Assembly: GCA_918807975.1 (NCBI GenBank)
Contig: OU964919.1
Location: forward strand, 28,031,824 to 28,095,823
Length of the DNA: 64,000 nucleotides
From: Aplidium turbinatum
Lineage: Eukaryota; Chordata; Ascidiacea; Aplousobranchia; Polyclinidae
Direction: 5' to 3'
Part shown: in pieces, positions 23,835-35,493 of the stretch
How positions within the stretch are numbered: position 1 is the stretch's first letter
Layout of the letters: every line of letters begins with the position of its first letter
Made by a program: the position numbers and the translations under genes
The notes under the pieces: generated by a model
What the model was told of the DNA's origin: nothing
What the model saw: the letters and a program-made list of their open reading frames with translations, nothing else
The model's database searches: none

Positions 23835-24227
23835 AAACCTAAATATGAAGCGTTGATCCATCAACAACGGACATTACAATGATGTGGACGGAAGTCTCTT
23901 ATTGCCAAGCACCTTCGATTTCAATTGTTTATGACAAATTGATAATTGGTGTTTGAAATTCCCAATCTTATTTATCTAAAGGGCTAGGACCCTCGAGCCG
24001 CCAGAAAAACAACTTTGGTTTAAAGATTTAAGAAAAAAGTATTTTTCCACTGAGAAAAGTTTTCTCCTTTAAAAAAATATTACTTGGTTGAGTTCCAGAA
24101 ATGTGAAAATAAAAAAATAAATAACCTGTGTTTTAGTACAGCGCTGCGATACACCGTAAAATGTTGTGGTTGCTGTTATGCTTTTCACTTTTGATTGTGC
24201 CAAGTAACCTCATAAGTCATGACTTAC
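23835..24227. other. Intron sequence, no other feature
   Basis: Host intron between exon 10 and the LINE. AT-rich, with nothing recognised. Confidence 0.5.
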
Positions 24228-24387
24228 CTTCTGTACCGGCAGGACAAGAGCCACACTCAAAACTTGTTTCCGGAGCAACGTTATCTGTGCAAGTTACATT
24301 GGGGTAACAGCCAGAACGCAAGCAATCATTTCTATCGTTTGAACAATCGTCTCCATCATACGCTTCTGTGCAGTTGCAACCAACAAT
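24228..24387 (-). CDS. Host gene exon 10 (EGF-like)
   Basis: Acceptor tttag before 24387, donor GTAAGT after 24228. It starts in phase 0 and ends in phase 1. It encodes IVGCNCTEAYDGDDCSNDRN, DCLRSGCYPNVTCTDN and FECGSCPAGTEG, a cysteine-rich EGF-like segment. It joins exon 11 without a gap to give CPAGTEGNGRNC. Confidence 0.87.
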
Positions 24388-24492
24388 CTAAAGGAATAAT
24401 TAGAGTTCAAAAATTTTACTTTGCTCAACTTTATAAACGGCGATGCTTCTGCACTGTTCAGAGTCACTTATAAATAAAGAAAAAAAACTAAC

Positions 24493-24671
24493 AATGTAAG
24501 TCTCTGTTCCTCCAATTGTTTCATCATACAAACAAACACCACTGTTGTTGCAAACGCACAATTTGACGGGAATATTGAGAAGGACAGTGCCTCCGTTTCC
24601 ATCAGAAGCTTCCACATGGAGAGAAGCGTTGCTAGCACGATTCAACTCTGATGGTGTCCACGTCAGAACTC
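24493..24671 (-). CDS. Host gene exon 9 (end of cadherin-like repeat, cysteine linker)
   Basis: Acceptor aacag before 24671, donor GTTAGT after 24493. It encodes VLTWTPSELNRASNASLHVE, ASDGNGGTVLLNIPVKLC and VCNNSGVCLYDETIGGTETY. LTWTP and ASDGNGG are hallmark words of the end of cadherin-like repeats. The intron to exon 10 is only 105 bp. Confidence 0.87.
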
Positions 24672-24839
24672 CTGTTAAATAAATTTAAAATGTATTATTT
24701 CATTTCACAGTATAGTTTTTATACACACTTTTACTATTGTAATATCAGATAAAAAAAGGTCACTTTTCTGAATGGTAAAGTCAATTTTATTAAAAGCAAA
24801 TTTGTTATTTGTTACATCGATAAAAATTAACAAGCAATT

Positions 24840-25110
24840 ATTTACCTGTGGCTCGTTCTTTCTTTTATGTGTGTTCTAGTTGGTGTCACCTTCTTGTATT
24901 TTCCGCCTCATGTGATTTGTTTTTCGCCGTGTTATTTACTAATGATCATCTTTGTATCACATGTTGACTGCGTTGTTCAGTTCGGAGTATCGTTTGCAGT
25001 TATTGCATGGTCAAATATATTTTATAATTCTCACTTTTATGTATATTGCACTTGCAAAGTACAGTAATTTTTGATGAGGACAAAGTACGTGTCGAAAACG
25101 TTTAAAATTT
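24840..25110 (+). mobile_element. Penelope-like 3' end fragment with hammerhead-like core
   Basis: A non-coding segment resembling 26636-26800 (shared words atgtgatttgttt, gttattt, ggagtat). It ends with TTGATGA (25071-25077), a stem GACA/TGTC (25079-25082 and 25090-25093) and GAAA (25094-25097), followed by ACGTTT. The GAAAACGTT word also ends the PLEs at 52887-55879 and 61430-62880. Confidence 0.55.
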
Positions 25111-25296
25111 TATTTTAATTATGTTGTATTTTCTTTTGTGTGATAAAAATAAAATATGTTAAACACATAAAAGTTACTTTGTTTTGTATGTGTGTCGAAA
25201 AAAATTATACCAAAAAACTAATGTAATTTAACTACTATTACCCAGAGTTGCATTAAAATTGTAATTGAATGTAATTAATTACATTAAATATAGTTG

Positions 25297-25787
25297 TTAC
25301 TTTCTAAAACCTCTACAGTCTGTTTCACCCTAAAAGGGGAATCATCAGAAGGTCCTGAAAAATATGCAAAAGCAATAAATCGGTAATACCTGAAAAGACA
25401 ATAAACATTATAATCTTAATTTAATCTGAAATAAAACCTCAGATTTACAAAGGGCTACCTCTATCGGATACCACAAAAACCTCAATTAAGACTTCCAAAT
25501 GGAAACCAAGCAGAAGAATAACAATAAATACGACGCCATCACTGTGACGTCACAACCGTTGTTAACAATCTGCTTGGTTTCCATTTGGACGTCTGAATTG
25601 AGGCTTTTGGGGTAACCAATGGAAGTAGCCCTTTGTAATTCTGAAGGTTTTATTTGCAGATTAAATTAAGGTTATCATGTTTAATATTATTTCAGGTATT
25701 AACGATTTATATTTTTTGCAGTTTTTTAGGACCTTCTGATGATCCCCCTTTTAGGGTAAAACAGGCTGTAAAGGTTTTAGAAAGTAA
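25297..25787. repeat. Fold-back element with about 230-bp arms
   Basis: 25297-25525 and 25558-25787 are long inverted copies of each other with scattered mismatches. The left starts ttactttctaaaacc and the right ends with its inverse. The centre carries the perfect palindrome TGTGACGTCACA (25543-25554), which contains a CRE-like TGACGTCA. No coding sequence. The outer part of the right arm and its flank recur at 60735-60802 and 61080-61165. Confidence 0.85.
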
Positions 25788-26389
25788 TATCTATGTTTGA
25801 TGTAATTTGCTCTGCTTGGCTTTTTGCTTGGCATTGAGCATTTTTTGCAGTATTAATACTTTTTATTGTTGAATTAGTTACACAAGTTCATGTAATTGTT
25901 TTGAGACTTTTTGTTGTGTGTAGTTGTAATTTCAAAACATTTTGGTCTAATCTAGACTAAAGACTTGTACATTGCAACATAAGATTGATCAAATGCAACT
26001 CTACTTGTTTTTGATAAAATCAAACTGCGATGAAGATGAATATCGAAGCATTTAATTTCTATAATTGAAACGTGTAATTTATTACATTTAATAGACATTG
26101 TAATTTGAAAACTTTAGAACAATGTCATTGTAATGCAACTAAAAATTTTGATAGTGTCATTGTAATTGTAATAAAACTGAAGTCACCATACGATCACATT
26201 GTATAGTTTTCTTACTATAAAAAGCAAATAATCAAGTTTCTTAATAAGAGTTACTAAAATAATAACGAAAGGTTTGCCAAATAATTAAACAGACAAAATA
26301 ATAAACGGACAAATAATTAATTTAACTAATACTAATTTAAAGGTTAAAACAGAAAAAAAGTCATAGAGTTGTGAAGAGCTATGACCGAC
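25788..26389. other. AT-rich repeat flank of the fold-back element
   Basis: 25788-25880 matches 60775-60802 plus 61080-61165, so it is part of a dispersed repeat. Words like attacatt and gcaactct around 25244 and 25992 suggest a larger non-autonomous element enclosing the fold-back, but its ends are not clear. Confidence 0.45.
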
Positions 26390-26560
26390 CATTATTAATT
26401 GTCACTCCATCAGGCTTCTCGACCAAGGTGTACGTTATGTCATCTCCGTCAAGGTCAGTGGCGTTCAACGTAATTGTTGTTTCATTACCAATACTAACGA
26501 GCAGAAATCCACCAACAATGCTTGCATCAGAAGGTAAAGTAAAACTTGGACATAGATTAG
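26390..26560 (-). CDS. Host gene exon 8 (cadherin-like repeat)
   Basis: Acceptor tttacag before 26560. The donor GTCGGT after 26390 is an uncommon but valid GT site. It encodes NLCPSFTLPSD, GGFLLVSIGNETTITLN and ATDLDGDDITYTLVEKPDG, then VTINN. ATDLDGDDITYTL is the central signature of cadherin-like repeats. Joining to exon 9 gives VTINNGVLTWTP, completing the repeat. Confidence 0.88.
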
Positions 26561-26635
26561 CTGTAAATTAAAAAAGACTGTTAAATTTGTACGCAAGGTA
26601 AAACAATCTTGCCTAAACGCTCTGGTCAGTTAGTG

Positions 26636-26800
26636 GTCAACACGGCGGGAAACATCTCACCTTATGTGATTTGTTTCCTGCCATGTTATTTCCTCGTAAT
26701 CATTCTTGTCGCCTACCACTTCCTGAGTTTGTGCTGTACAGTCCGGAGTATTGTGTCCAGTCCAGATGTGCGAAGTAGCCTACTTTAGTTGCCATTATTA
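26636..26800 (+). repeat. Repeat related to 24870-25030
   Basis: Shares atgtgatttgttt...gccatgttattt and a tccggagtattgt word with the segment at 24900-25010. It is probably another fragment of the same element end, inside the host intron. Confidence 0.4.
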
Positions 26801-27119
26801 AGGATTGTGAAGTAAAGGTTTTCTTTTGTGCCAAATGATTTCTCAAAGAGTATCATTTTACAATAATTGTCTTATTACTAAAGCATAATTTGTTGACCTA
26901 ACAGCTCAAAAAAATTGACTTAAAAATTCAAATTAAAGACTAAGTAAATTCATGTTTTTTGCAAAAACTAAAAAACCTTTAGGGTTAATGGCAACAGTCT
27001 GAGATCTACTTGGTTGGGTCAGTGAAGAATGAACTCACTGGCTCAAAATTGCTATATGTGCATGATGCTCTCGCCATCTACTTTCACCGGTTCGTCGGCG
27101 TATGAGGCCAGTTAAAAAT

Positions 27120-28881
27120 GAGAACCGGTTAAAGATCATGAAGCAAACAAAGCGAGAGGCAGCCAAGCACACAATCCAGAACATTTTTGCATATTGGAGC
27201 CGAGCGAGGATTATAGTACGATATGCAAGAAGGACAATTAAGAAGTTGGAGCATGGAAGAACCTTAAAAGAATAAGAGCAGAAAGACTGAGACACAGAAA
27301 AGTGATGAAAAGGTCTTCACTGCAAAATATCCAAATTTGTTCGATGTTTCTCATGATAACGCTCTTCAAATAATTGACATTCAAGAAGACATAGACTTCT
27401 TGGTTGCTCAACGGGAATTTGGCAGGAGAGGGCATACATGTGAAAGCGATTTACACCGTAGCATCTGTGTTAGCTGCAGAAAACCAAAATCTTTCAGAAT
27501 TTGCTCTCAACGGCTCTTCTTTTTGACGATATCGCAGAAACTATTGCGAAGATAGGTCAAGGAACCTGAAAGCAGAGTTTCAAAGTTATGGAAAACCGCT
27601 CTATTCACTGGGATGGAGAGGATATGAGAAAGTTGTTATTGTTTCTTCTGATGGCTTGGGCTGATTCTAGCATGAGCTGAACTTTCATTTGGTACAAGAC
27701 AAATCATGTTTGATGCCTTTATCCAAACCATAATTGATGAGTGAAATATCATGGAAAACATTAAGGCCTTCAGCTTTGACACAACAGCAGCTAACACTGG
27801 GCAACTAAAAAGAGCTTCTGTACTTTTCAAACCGAAGCTTGGCCAAAATATTTTGCATCTGGTTTTCCACCACCATATTCATGAAATTATATTTAAGAAA
27901 GTGTTTTTGTCATTTTGGCGCTGCATCATCCCGAGAAAACATCTATTTAAAAGATTTAAGCAGTTCTGGCCTAAGGTTAAGCATCATAACTACATTCCTG
28001 AGACACAGAACGAAGTTATTGAATTAGATAATCAATCTTAACAGCTGATTATACCATGTGCGAAAGAGCAGCTAGACATCTAACAACCCAGAGATGATAA
28101 ACAAAGAACTCCTTACAATCACAATTTCATTTTTAGGAGAATCTCCAACTGAAGAGATAAGATGCATGAAACCTGGAGCCATTCACGGAGCAAGATCTAT
28201 GTCTCGTCTCATTTACGCCATGAAAATATTCGTATTTCAAAATAGTGGATTTTACCTCACTATTCGTAAGCTCAAAAGCCTTAGAGACCTATGTGCTATA
28301 CAGAAAAGTTCTACATTAAAATCTGATTTTTTTAGTCTTGGAATTTCAGTTCCAAACAATGACCTCCAACTAAGCTAAGGAAATGTTGGCATTTGGAGAC
28401 CGAATATCACTCGCTGCTTGAAGAAACTAAAACGACACGTTTGGTACCTGTCTGAAGAAGCTATTTGATTTTCATTCTTTGATTCCTTTATTTTCATAGA
28501 CGACAAGAGAAAGACGGTCCAAGGATTAGTTGAACAAGGAGCAGAACATCCAGCCAAGCAAGTCCGTTTGTCCGACCAAGACATAGGAACGAAAAAAATC
28601 CCTGAGTTTTGACACAAAAAGCACAAAGAATTTTTTTTGATACTTTGATTATTTTAACTTCATTTCTAGAAGAAGATCCTAATTTATGGCCCAGTCTGCC
28701 ATCATTCATTGCTCAGACAACTGTTGGAAAACTTCATGTAACAAACGATAAAGCAGAGAGCGAGCATAGCCCTCATTCAGGAATATACTATAAACAGTGG
28801 CCAAAGTCAAAAGAACAAACACAATTTATTCTCCAAATAGTGACTAGTGACTGGGCATCAAAAGAAATTGCCTCACGTAAC
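27120..28881 (+). pseudogene. Unnamed transposase-like protein remnant (FDTT/NTG, PGAxHxAR family)
   Basis: Several frames together resemble a large protein family I know only as uncharacterised, repeated proteins in invertebrate genomes. In order: NLFDVSHDNALQIIDIQEDI with DFLVAQREFGRRGH (27330-27440); IKAFSFDTTAANTGQLKRAS, then VFHHHIHEIIFKKVF (27751-27905); ITISFLGE, MKPGAIHGARSMSRLIYAMK and NNDLQL (28094-28378); and FFDTLIILTSFLEEDPNLW with VTNDKAESE (28609-28790). A conserved Asp in FDTT, an Asp in NDL and an acidic NDKAE would suit a DDE-type nuclease; that is inference. Many breaks show it is dead. It is cut at 28881 by the gypsy insertion. Confidence 0.55.
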
Positions 28882-29170
28882 TGTGATGAGAGGAACAACT
28901 CTTGTTACAGTTTCTGCCTTGAGCATCAACTCCTTTCCTTGCCGTTTGCTGTTCACGACTTCTGCTAAAAGCAAACGTCCTAATTTAGTTTCTCTCTCTT
29001 TTGTTGTAGACGCTCTTTCAGTTAGTGTTGTCAGCTGTGAAGATGGTTGTGGTTTGATGTCAGCTATACGTAAGAGTATCTTATTGTATTGTACTTTAAG
29101 TTTTCAGATGTTTCGTTTTAAGTGAATAAAGCCCTGTGTTAGGTTAATCTTGAGTCTACTTTATACGACA
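28882..29170 (+). repeat. 5' LTR of the gypsy element
   Basis: 289 bp, starting TGTGATGAG and ending ACGACA, with an AATAAA polyadenylation signal near 29125. Differs from the 3' LTR at 7 positions. Confidence 0.92.
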
Positions 29171-31570
29171 ATTTATTCACTTAATAACATGAATAAGCAT
29201 TTGAGGCCAAAAGAATTTGATGTTGATCCAAATGCACCTGAAGCTGCTAGAAAGTGGGAACACTGGAAACTTACCTTTCAAAACTACGTCAGGAGAATCG
29301 ACGACGCTACCGACGATAACAAACTGGCCGTTCTGATCAACCTTCTAAATACTTCCGTGTACTTGCTCATCAGTGAAGCCACAACCTACGACGATGTCCT
29401 GGCACGTCTTGAAGGGATGTATCTGAAGCCGGTAAACGAGGTCTTCGCTAGGCACAAGCTTAATACATGTCGGCAAAAGCTGGGTGATCCTCTCGAAGAT
29501 TTTTTTCAAAGGCTGCAGAAACTTAGTACCGACTGCAATTTTAAAGCCGTTAGTCTTAAGGAAAACAAAGAAACAGCCGTTCGAGATGCTTTTATTGCTG
29601 GAATTAACTCTGCGTATATTCGTCAGAGACTGCTGGAAGACAATGTGCTGCAACTTCAGCAAGCATTCGACAAAGCTCGAGCACTTAACGATGCCCGGTT
29701 AAATGCCGAGTCGTACCATACACCGGATGCTCAGGATGTTATCGCTTGCCCTCTTGCTGAAAACGTTTCTACCGCAAGGACGCCTTATAAAAGTGAGTGT
29801 GCTGCCATGAAGCTAGAGATGTGTTTCTTTTGTGGTGCTAAACGGCACTCTCGGGCAAACTGTCCAGCGAAAGATTGCATTTGTTTTAACTGCCAAAAGA
29901 AGGGGCATTTCGCTAAAGTTTATCAAATGAAGAGGGGTTCCAAGGAAACGCCGAAGCTTACAGCAGCTGCACTTGGAGTTATTGATGAGCAGCTTCTTTT
30001 TGTGCTAGAAACTGATGCCTCAGACAATGCTATCTCAGCAACCCTAAACCAAGGTCGCCCTGTGGCCTTCTTCTCAAGAATGCTCAATAAGAATGAACGT
30101 CATCAGTCCAGTGTTGAAAAGGAGGCCATAGCCATTGTGGAGGCTGTACGGAAATGGTCGCATTTCCTGGCAGGTAGACATTTTGCCATAATTACGGATC
30201 AAAGGTCAGTAACATTCATGTACAACTCAAAGAACTATGGTAAAATCAAGAATGATAAAATTTTGCGTTGGCGCATGAGTCTTGGCGAATATGATTTTGA
30301 CATAGCATACCGTGATGGACACTGTAACGCTGCCCCCGATGCACTTTCTCGGGTTTATCGCGCCACTACGCATAGCAACGCCTTGTATAAACTTCACGAT
30401 TCATTATGCCACCCTGGCGGTACTCGTTGGTACCATTTTGTTCGGGCGAAAAATTTACCATATTCTCTCGATGAAGTTCGTAACGTTGTACAAAGTTGTA
30501 GTATACGTGCCGAAGTAAAACCCAAATTTTACAAGCCTCCTCCAGCGCAAATTATAAAAGCTACACAACCGTTCGAACGTATAAGTTTAGATTTTAAGGG
30601 TCCCTTGCCATCCTCAACTAAAAATCGATTTGTACTGACAATATTGTTGATGAATTTTCACGCTTTCCATTTGCGTTTCCTTGTCGCAGTACGGATGCAC
30701 AATCTGTAATTTCTTGTTTGAACAAATTGTTCTTTATGTTTGGAATGCCTGCCTATGTTCATTCCGATAGGGGCTCTGCATTCCTCTCGCGTGAACTCAT
30801 CACTTACTTGCATAGCAGAGGAATTGCGTGTAGCCGCACATCTGTATACAATGCTCCTGGTAATGGTCAGTGTGAGCGGTATAATGGGATCATATGGTCT
30901 GCAGTAAAACTTGCTTTGACATCACGTAAACTTGACATATCGCAGTGGGAACTTGTATTGTCTGATGCTTTGCATTCAATTCGGTCACTGTTGTGTACTG
31001 CTACAAATGAAACACCCCACGAACGGCTATTTTCATTTAAACGTCGCTCATCCTTTGGTGTTTCCGTGCCTACGTGGTTGAGTACACCTGGCAATGTGTA
31101 TTTGAAGTCTCATAGTCGCTCTACTAAATACGATCCACTTGTTGAGGAAGTGGAGCTTGTTCATGCCACTCCAAACTATGCCCGCATTCGATTCCCTACA
31201 GGGAGGGAAACAACAGTATCGCTCAGAGATATTGCACCGATAGGGCAGTCTTCATGTGAGCAGAATGTTTCGATGGACGCAGAACTGTCACAGTCGGCGG
31301 ACTCATTGCAGAGACATGACATTGATGTTCCTACTGAAATTTCACGTGATGTTCCTGATAATTGTGATAATACTGATCGTGATCTTGACGTTTCATGTGA
31401 ATCTAATGTACCTTCTCCTGTTGATTCCTCTCCGACTCCTCCAACTACCTTAAGGAGATCCACGCGTATAAGAAAACCTGTAGATCGTTATGAATGTGTT
31501 CCATACGTTTGAACTGTTTGTGCATAAACCTGGTTGCAAGTGTTTATGGTAATATTTTAGGGAGGATGAA

Positions 31571-31859
31571 TGTGATGAGAGGAACAACTCTTGTTACAGT
31601 TTCTGCCTTGAGCATCAACTCCTTTCCTTGCCGTTTGCTGTTCACGACTTCTGCTAAAAGCAAACGTCCTAATTTAGTTTCTCTCTCTTTTGTTGTAGAC
31701 GCTCTTTCAGTTAGTGTTGTCAGCTGTGAAGATGGTTGTGGTTTGGTGTAAACTATACGTAAGAGTATCTTATTGTATTATACTTTATGTTTTCAGATGT
31801 TTCGTTTTAAGTGAATAAAGCCTTATGTTAGGTTAATCTTGAGTCTACTTTATACGACA
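31571..31859 (+). repeat. 3' LTR of the gypsy element
   Basis: 289 bp, preceded by a purine-rich tract (agggagga) that would serve as the polypurine primer. Same ends as the 5' LTR. Confidence 0.92.
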
Positions 31860-31864
31860 GTAAC

Positions 31865-33594
31865 TAAAACTGCACTTGTTGAAAATCAGAAGGTCAGAGT
31901 ATTGTAGCCTAACACGTAAAAAAAATATTCATCGTACCGTTATTCTCGAACATTTGATAACCGCTAAGTTTTGTATTATTTTCGTGCTATTATATCGATT
32001 GCACTCAGCATAGCTGTGGGAGATAGTGGTGCAGGGGTGAGGTATTCGCATCCCTGCTAGGAACAAAACGTCGCTAATTCGGAAAAAAATGAATGCCCAG
32101 TTATTTTGGAAAATTATTGCGTTTTCAAAAGTATACTTGTAAAGACAAAATTTGGGCAAATTTTGTTTGCACCCCTAAAATGTTTTATACTCCTACGGCT
32201 ATGGCACTCAGTCACGTGAAAGTTCGTTTGCATTGAGAATACCTTAATTGCTGTTTAAAACAAAAATATCTTACAAAAATGTTTTTATATTAAGTGCGCC
32301 CGTACAATGTCAACCAATTAAAATTATTGTCTACGTTTAAGCACCACCTATTGCGCACCCAAAAAAGAACACTGTTGGACACAAATAGTAGTACGCTTTA
32401 TTAGGCAAGGAAAGAAACAAAATTGTTTTTCAGGTTATACACCTTTTCAGTAGCGTAGAGTCTAAGGGAAACCAGGGAGGGCGGCACATTCTCCCAATCA
32501 TTTTAAACTTGTAGTAATTAAAAAAAAGTGCATTCGAATAAAAGTTTTCATAACATTTGCTCAAATTTTTTCTGAATTATGAAGTGTCAGAGAGGGTAAG
32601 GGGTCCAGGTCGAAGCAAATATTTACAAACGCTTTTATGACATCATTTTGGCATTTCGGTCACATCAGTTTTCCTCCTTTTTGATTTTTTAGTTGCCAGC
32701 AGAAGTAACTTTTAAAATCAGTGGAATAGAAGTTTACTCTTTTGCGACGTGCAGATTTGCTAGTTTTAAGGATAAAGGTATTTTTATGAATTTCTGCACT
32801 ACTAAAATATTTTTTATAGTTGGTTTAGGGGCCAATCACACCCACTGTGGGTGATATCTGAAGAATCAAAAAAACATTCATTCCTTTCAAATTACACCTA
32901 TCTACAGCTATCTTGAAGAAATGAACAAAAAACTCGGATTCAGGAGGATATGGGTGGTCACAGCGGTAAACCATAATCTCTTCGTGGGAAAATTGTAACA
33001 TAAAGTTCCCGAATCCGTTTGTCTGCATATAGTGACCGAAAGGAAACACTCCTTGCAACGTCTATTCTTAAAGTGTATTCCTGTAAAATTAGCCCGCGGC
33101 TATCGAAATCGAAATGCAACGCCTTGCACCTTTAAAAACTGTCACTACGATACAGATTACTTGGATAAAAGACGGAGAATTTGTCCAGCTAGCAAGCACC
33201 AAATAAACCAGTTAAATGTGCGACCGACTTCCAACAAACAACTTCGAGAATGAATCAGAAAAATTTGTGATAACTCAAAGGCACGAGAGCAGTTCGTGTG
33301 ACGCAATTTCATGTCCAAACAGGTTTCAACTGAAACAGGTTTAAACAGGTTTGACACGAGTCTTACGGACGATGGTGCAATTTTGGCTCATGTTTTAGGA
33401 ATTTCCATGACGTAATATTCAGTAGACCCGAACGGTTTCTACATGACGTTTGACCAGGCGAACAACCGTCTGGAACAATGGGTCAAAAGTTACTTCAGGA
33501 CAAAATGTGACAACAATTCAGTAAGTAGTAGAGTCGTTTGGCGTGCACATCTCATAGACAGTGTCTTTGGCGCTTCAATCATAGTTTAAAAATG
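31865..33594. other. No gene seen
   Basis: Host intron. The open frames at 31929-32159, 32825-33058 and 33157-33357 (all -) and 33032-33253 (+) carry no recognisable motif and no splice-compatible host exon. Confidence 0.45.
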
Positions 33595-33850
33595 TTACCA
33601 CATGCGTGCACTACTCCATATCTGCTCTTCATTTTGGTGGCTGGGCAAGATTAGGTGATCTACATCCTGGATGCTGGATTTGTTGTGTGGGTATCCAGGG
33701 CTGCTGAAAATGCCCCATTCATGTAGTGTTTGGGCAGTGCGAGCGTGTTTTCTGATGATCCTGTTAGCTGTTACCCATTCTTGTCTGTGTGAAATTCTGG
33801 AAAAGCCGTTGTGGGGTGATGGTTGATGACGTCTCTTCTCTGGCAAGTAT
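33595..33850 (-). mobile_element. LINE C-terminal fragment
   Basis: Minus strand reads WVTANRIIRKHARTAQTLHE, then WGIFSSP and QDVDHLI. This is the NRIRTxxARTxxxLHxWG...QDVDHI signature at the C-terminus of jockey/R1-like LINEs. One Cys of the usual zinc knuckle is replaced. Confidence 0.7.
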
Positions 33851-34774
33851 GCGTGCCAATAGGCCTATAGGTTCCATTCATCATGCGGTTAGAAATGTTG
33901 TAGTTGGTAATTTTAATAGATAGGTTTTCATGATTTTTTTCGATTGGTTTTTGAGGCTTATTCTGTTATTTTGCGCATGGATGCGTTTTTTGGAAAAAAA
34001 TTTACTCTTTTAATTGTCTTTGCAGTTGATTTTTTTCTTCTGATTTGAGGTTGGATTATGTTACTTATGGTAGGAAGCCATCATATTGGTGTAGCTTTGA
34101 GTGTTCCATATATGATCCGCGTTGTGGAATTGAGCTGAGTATCTATTTTTGAAGTGTGTGTGCTTCACAAAAATGTATGTGACAGACAAATTTAGTGATG
34201 AGTGTCCCCTGACGGACAACCTAAAGTAAGTGACCACCTTAACTTGAGCTAGATCAGCTAAAATAGTTACCGGATAAAATCGATTGAAATTAATATGTGA
34301 GTGTAAAGCTCCACAAATGCCTGTAACAGACAAATTTGATGGTGAGTGACTCCTGACAGACCTCATCTTTGTGACTTTCTTTGTGACAGGAACGGTTGCC
34401 GAATTCAAGGATATCAAGATTCTTTGGCTGAATTGTGCACATGTGTTCATTTTTGTCTGTTATCACACTTTTCACTGCTGTGCATATCACATGAGCTTGT
34501 AAATAGGCTGAATTAGAAAGGTGATTATGGCTGGGTATTATTAATCTAATAATTAAATGATGGGTAAAATTTCAAAATTTAAAGACTAAAATTTGCCTAT
34601 TAAGCCTAAACTTTCATACCAAGTTAAATATTGGTGAATTTGGAGAGCACCCAATCAAATAAATCAGGCTACACCACTGCACCTTCTGTTGTTCTACAGT
34701 AATATTGAGATATAAAACACATAAATAAGTAATAAAACAGTTTATGTTATGGCCAATAAAAAAGCAGTTCTTAC
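33851..34774. other. Intron with a diverged tandem repeat
   Basis: About 34158-34235 and 34299-34375 are diverged direct repeats (shared acagacaaatt and ctgac-gacagac words), about 140 bp apart. The minus-strand open frames here arise from them. No gene seen. Confidence 0.5.
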
Positions 34775-35053
34775 AGTTTATATTTTCAATAACTTCTTCC
34801 TCTTCTTCTATTTTCAATGTATCAGTAGCAATGTCTTGTCTATTAGTGACTAAAAAGTCGTATAAACAAGTTGATGATAGTACACCGTTAATCGTACAAT
34901 TTCCGACTTTGTTTTCGAAATCGGATGTGTTTTTATTTTTTGTGACAAGATCCTCTAAGAATGGAGGATCGGGCGGGTTCAGTGGGTTGTTGGTAGCAAA
35001 TGTGTCATTTTCTCCACCATAACTAAACAAACTTTCGTTCTCTTGAACTTGCC
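34775..35053 (-). CDS. Host gene exon 7 (segment after VWD)
   Basis: Acceptor ttggcag before 35053, donor GTAAGA after 34775, phase 1 at both ends. It encodes QVQENESLFSYGGENDTF, NPPDPPFLEDL, STCLYDFLVTNRQDIATDTL and an acidic run ending EVIENIN. The ESLFSY and CLYDFLVT words are typical of the region following VWD in mucin-4-like proteins. The first codon, shared with exon 6, makes the conserved Trp (FGLSW). Confidence 0.88.
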
Positions 35054-35349
35054 CTGCCAAAATATTAAAATTAAATCGGATAGGCCTATACCAAAATTGA
35101 TTTTTTTTATTTTACCGAACCTTACAACGGTTTTATGTGTGCTCAAGAACGCAACACCAAGCGTGATTGCAAAAGAAACGCTACCAATCTGCCTGTTAAA
35201 AAATTGAGAAGTTTCAGAAACTAATTTTCTTGATGGGTTTCAAAACTTGTGTAGCAAAAAATCAAATTTTGTAAATATTCAACAAAAACTACTTCGTTCT
35301 TAATGCTATAAAGATTGTAAAGTACGTAAAAGCAATAATAACAACGCAC

Positions 35350-35493
35350 ATGATAAGCCAAACTCGTAAAGGTTTTTATCAGACAAAGTGCCATTCAAAA
35401 TTTCCAGATGTCCGGTGGTTTTTATGTTTTCGAAATCAATTGTAGTTCCATTTCGAAGTTGAAAGTCGTCCCCTGTGATACCGTTCCATTGAC
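35350..35493 (-). CDS. Host gene exon 6 (VWD, C-terminal part)
   Basis: Acceptor atgcag before 35493, donor GTGCGT after 35350, phase 1 both ends. It encodes QWNGITGDDFQLRNGTTIDF, ENIKTTGHLEILNGTL and YEFGLS. WNG..DDF..RNG is the end of a von Willebrand D domain. The intron to exon 7 is 296 bp. Confidence 0.88.

Larger units (their letters stand above)
28882..31859 (+). mobile_element. Ty3/gypsy LTR retrotransposon, broken
   Basis: A fossil LTR element of 2978 bp with two 289-bp LTRs and a perfect 5-bp target duplication GTAAC (28877-28881 and 31860-31864). Parts recognised in order are a gag-like region with CCHC zinc knuckles (about 29183-29930), RNase H (about 29980-30360) and an integrase core (about 30390-31100). 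The order fits Ty3/gypsy. It is shorter than usual and has at least two breaks, so it is not functional. LTR divergence of 7 in 289 suggests a fairly young insertion. It interrupts the transposase-like remnant before it and lies antisense in a host intron. Confidence 0.92.

Noticed and set aside
25244-26002. A larger hAT-like element enclosing the fold-back (agagttgcatt...aatgcaactct)
   Set aside because: The end similarity is only about 11 bases and no target duplication is visible.
26371-26571. Plus-strand open frame
   Set aside because: It is the opposite strand of host exon 8, whose cadherin-like motif and splice sites are clear.
31494-31751. 85-codon frame identical to one at 28847-29125
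   Set aside because: Both are non-coding LTR sequence; the repetition comes from the two LTRs.
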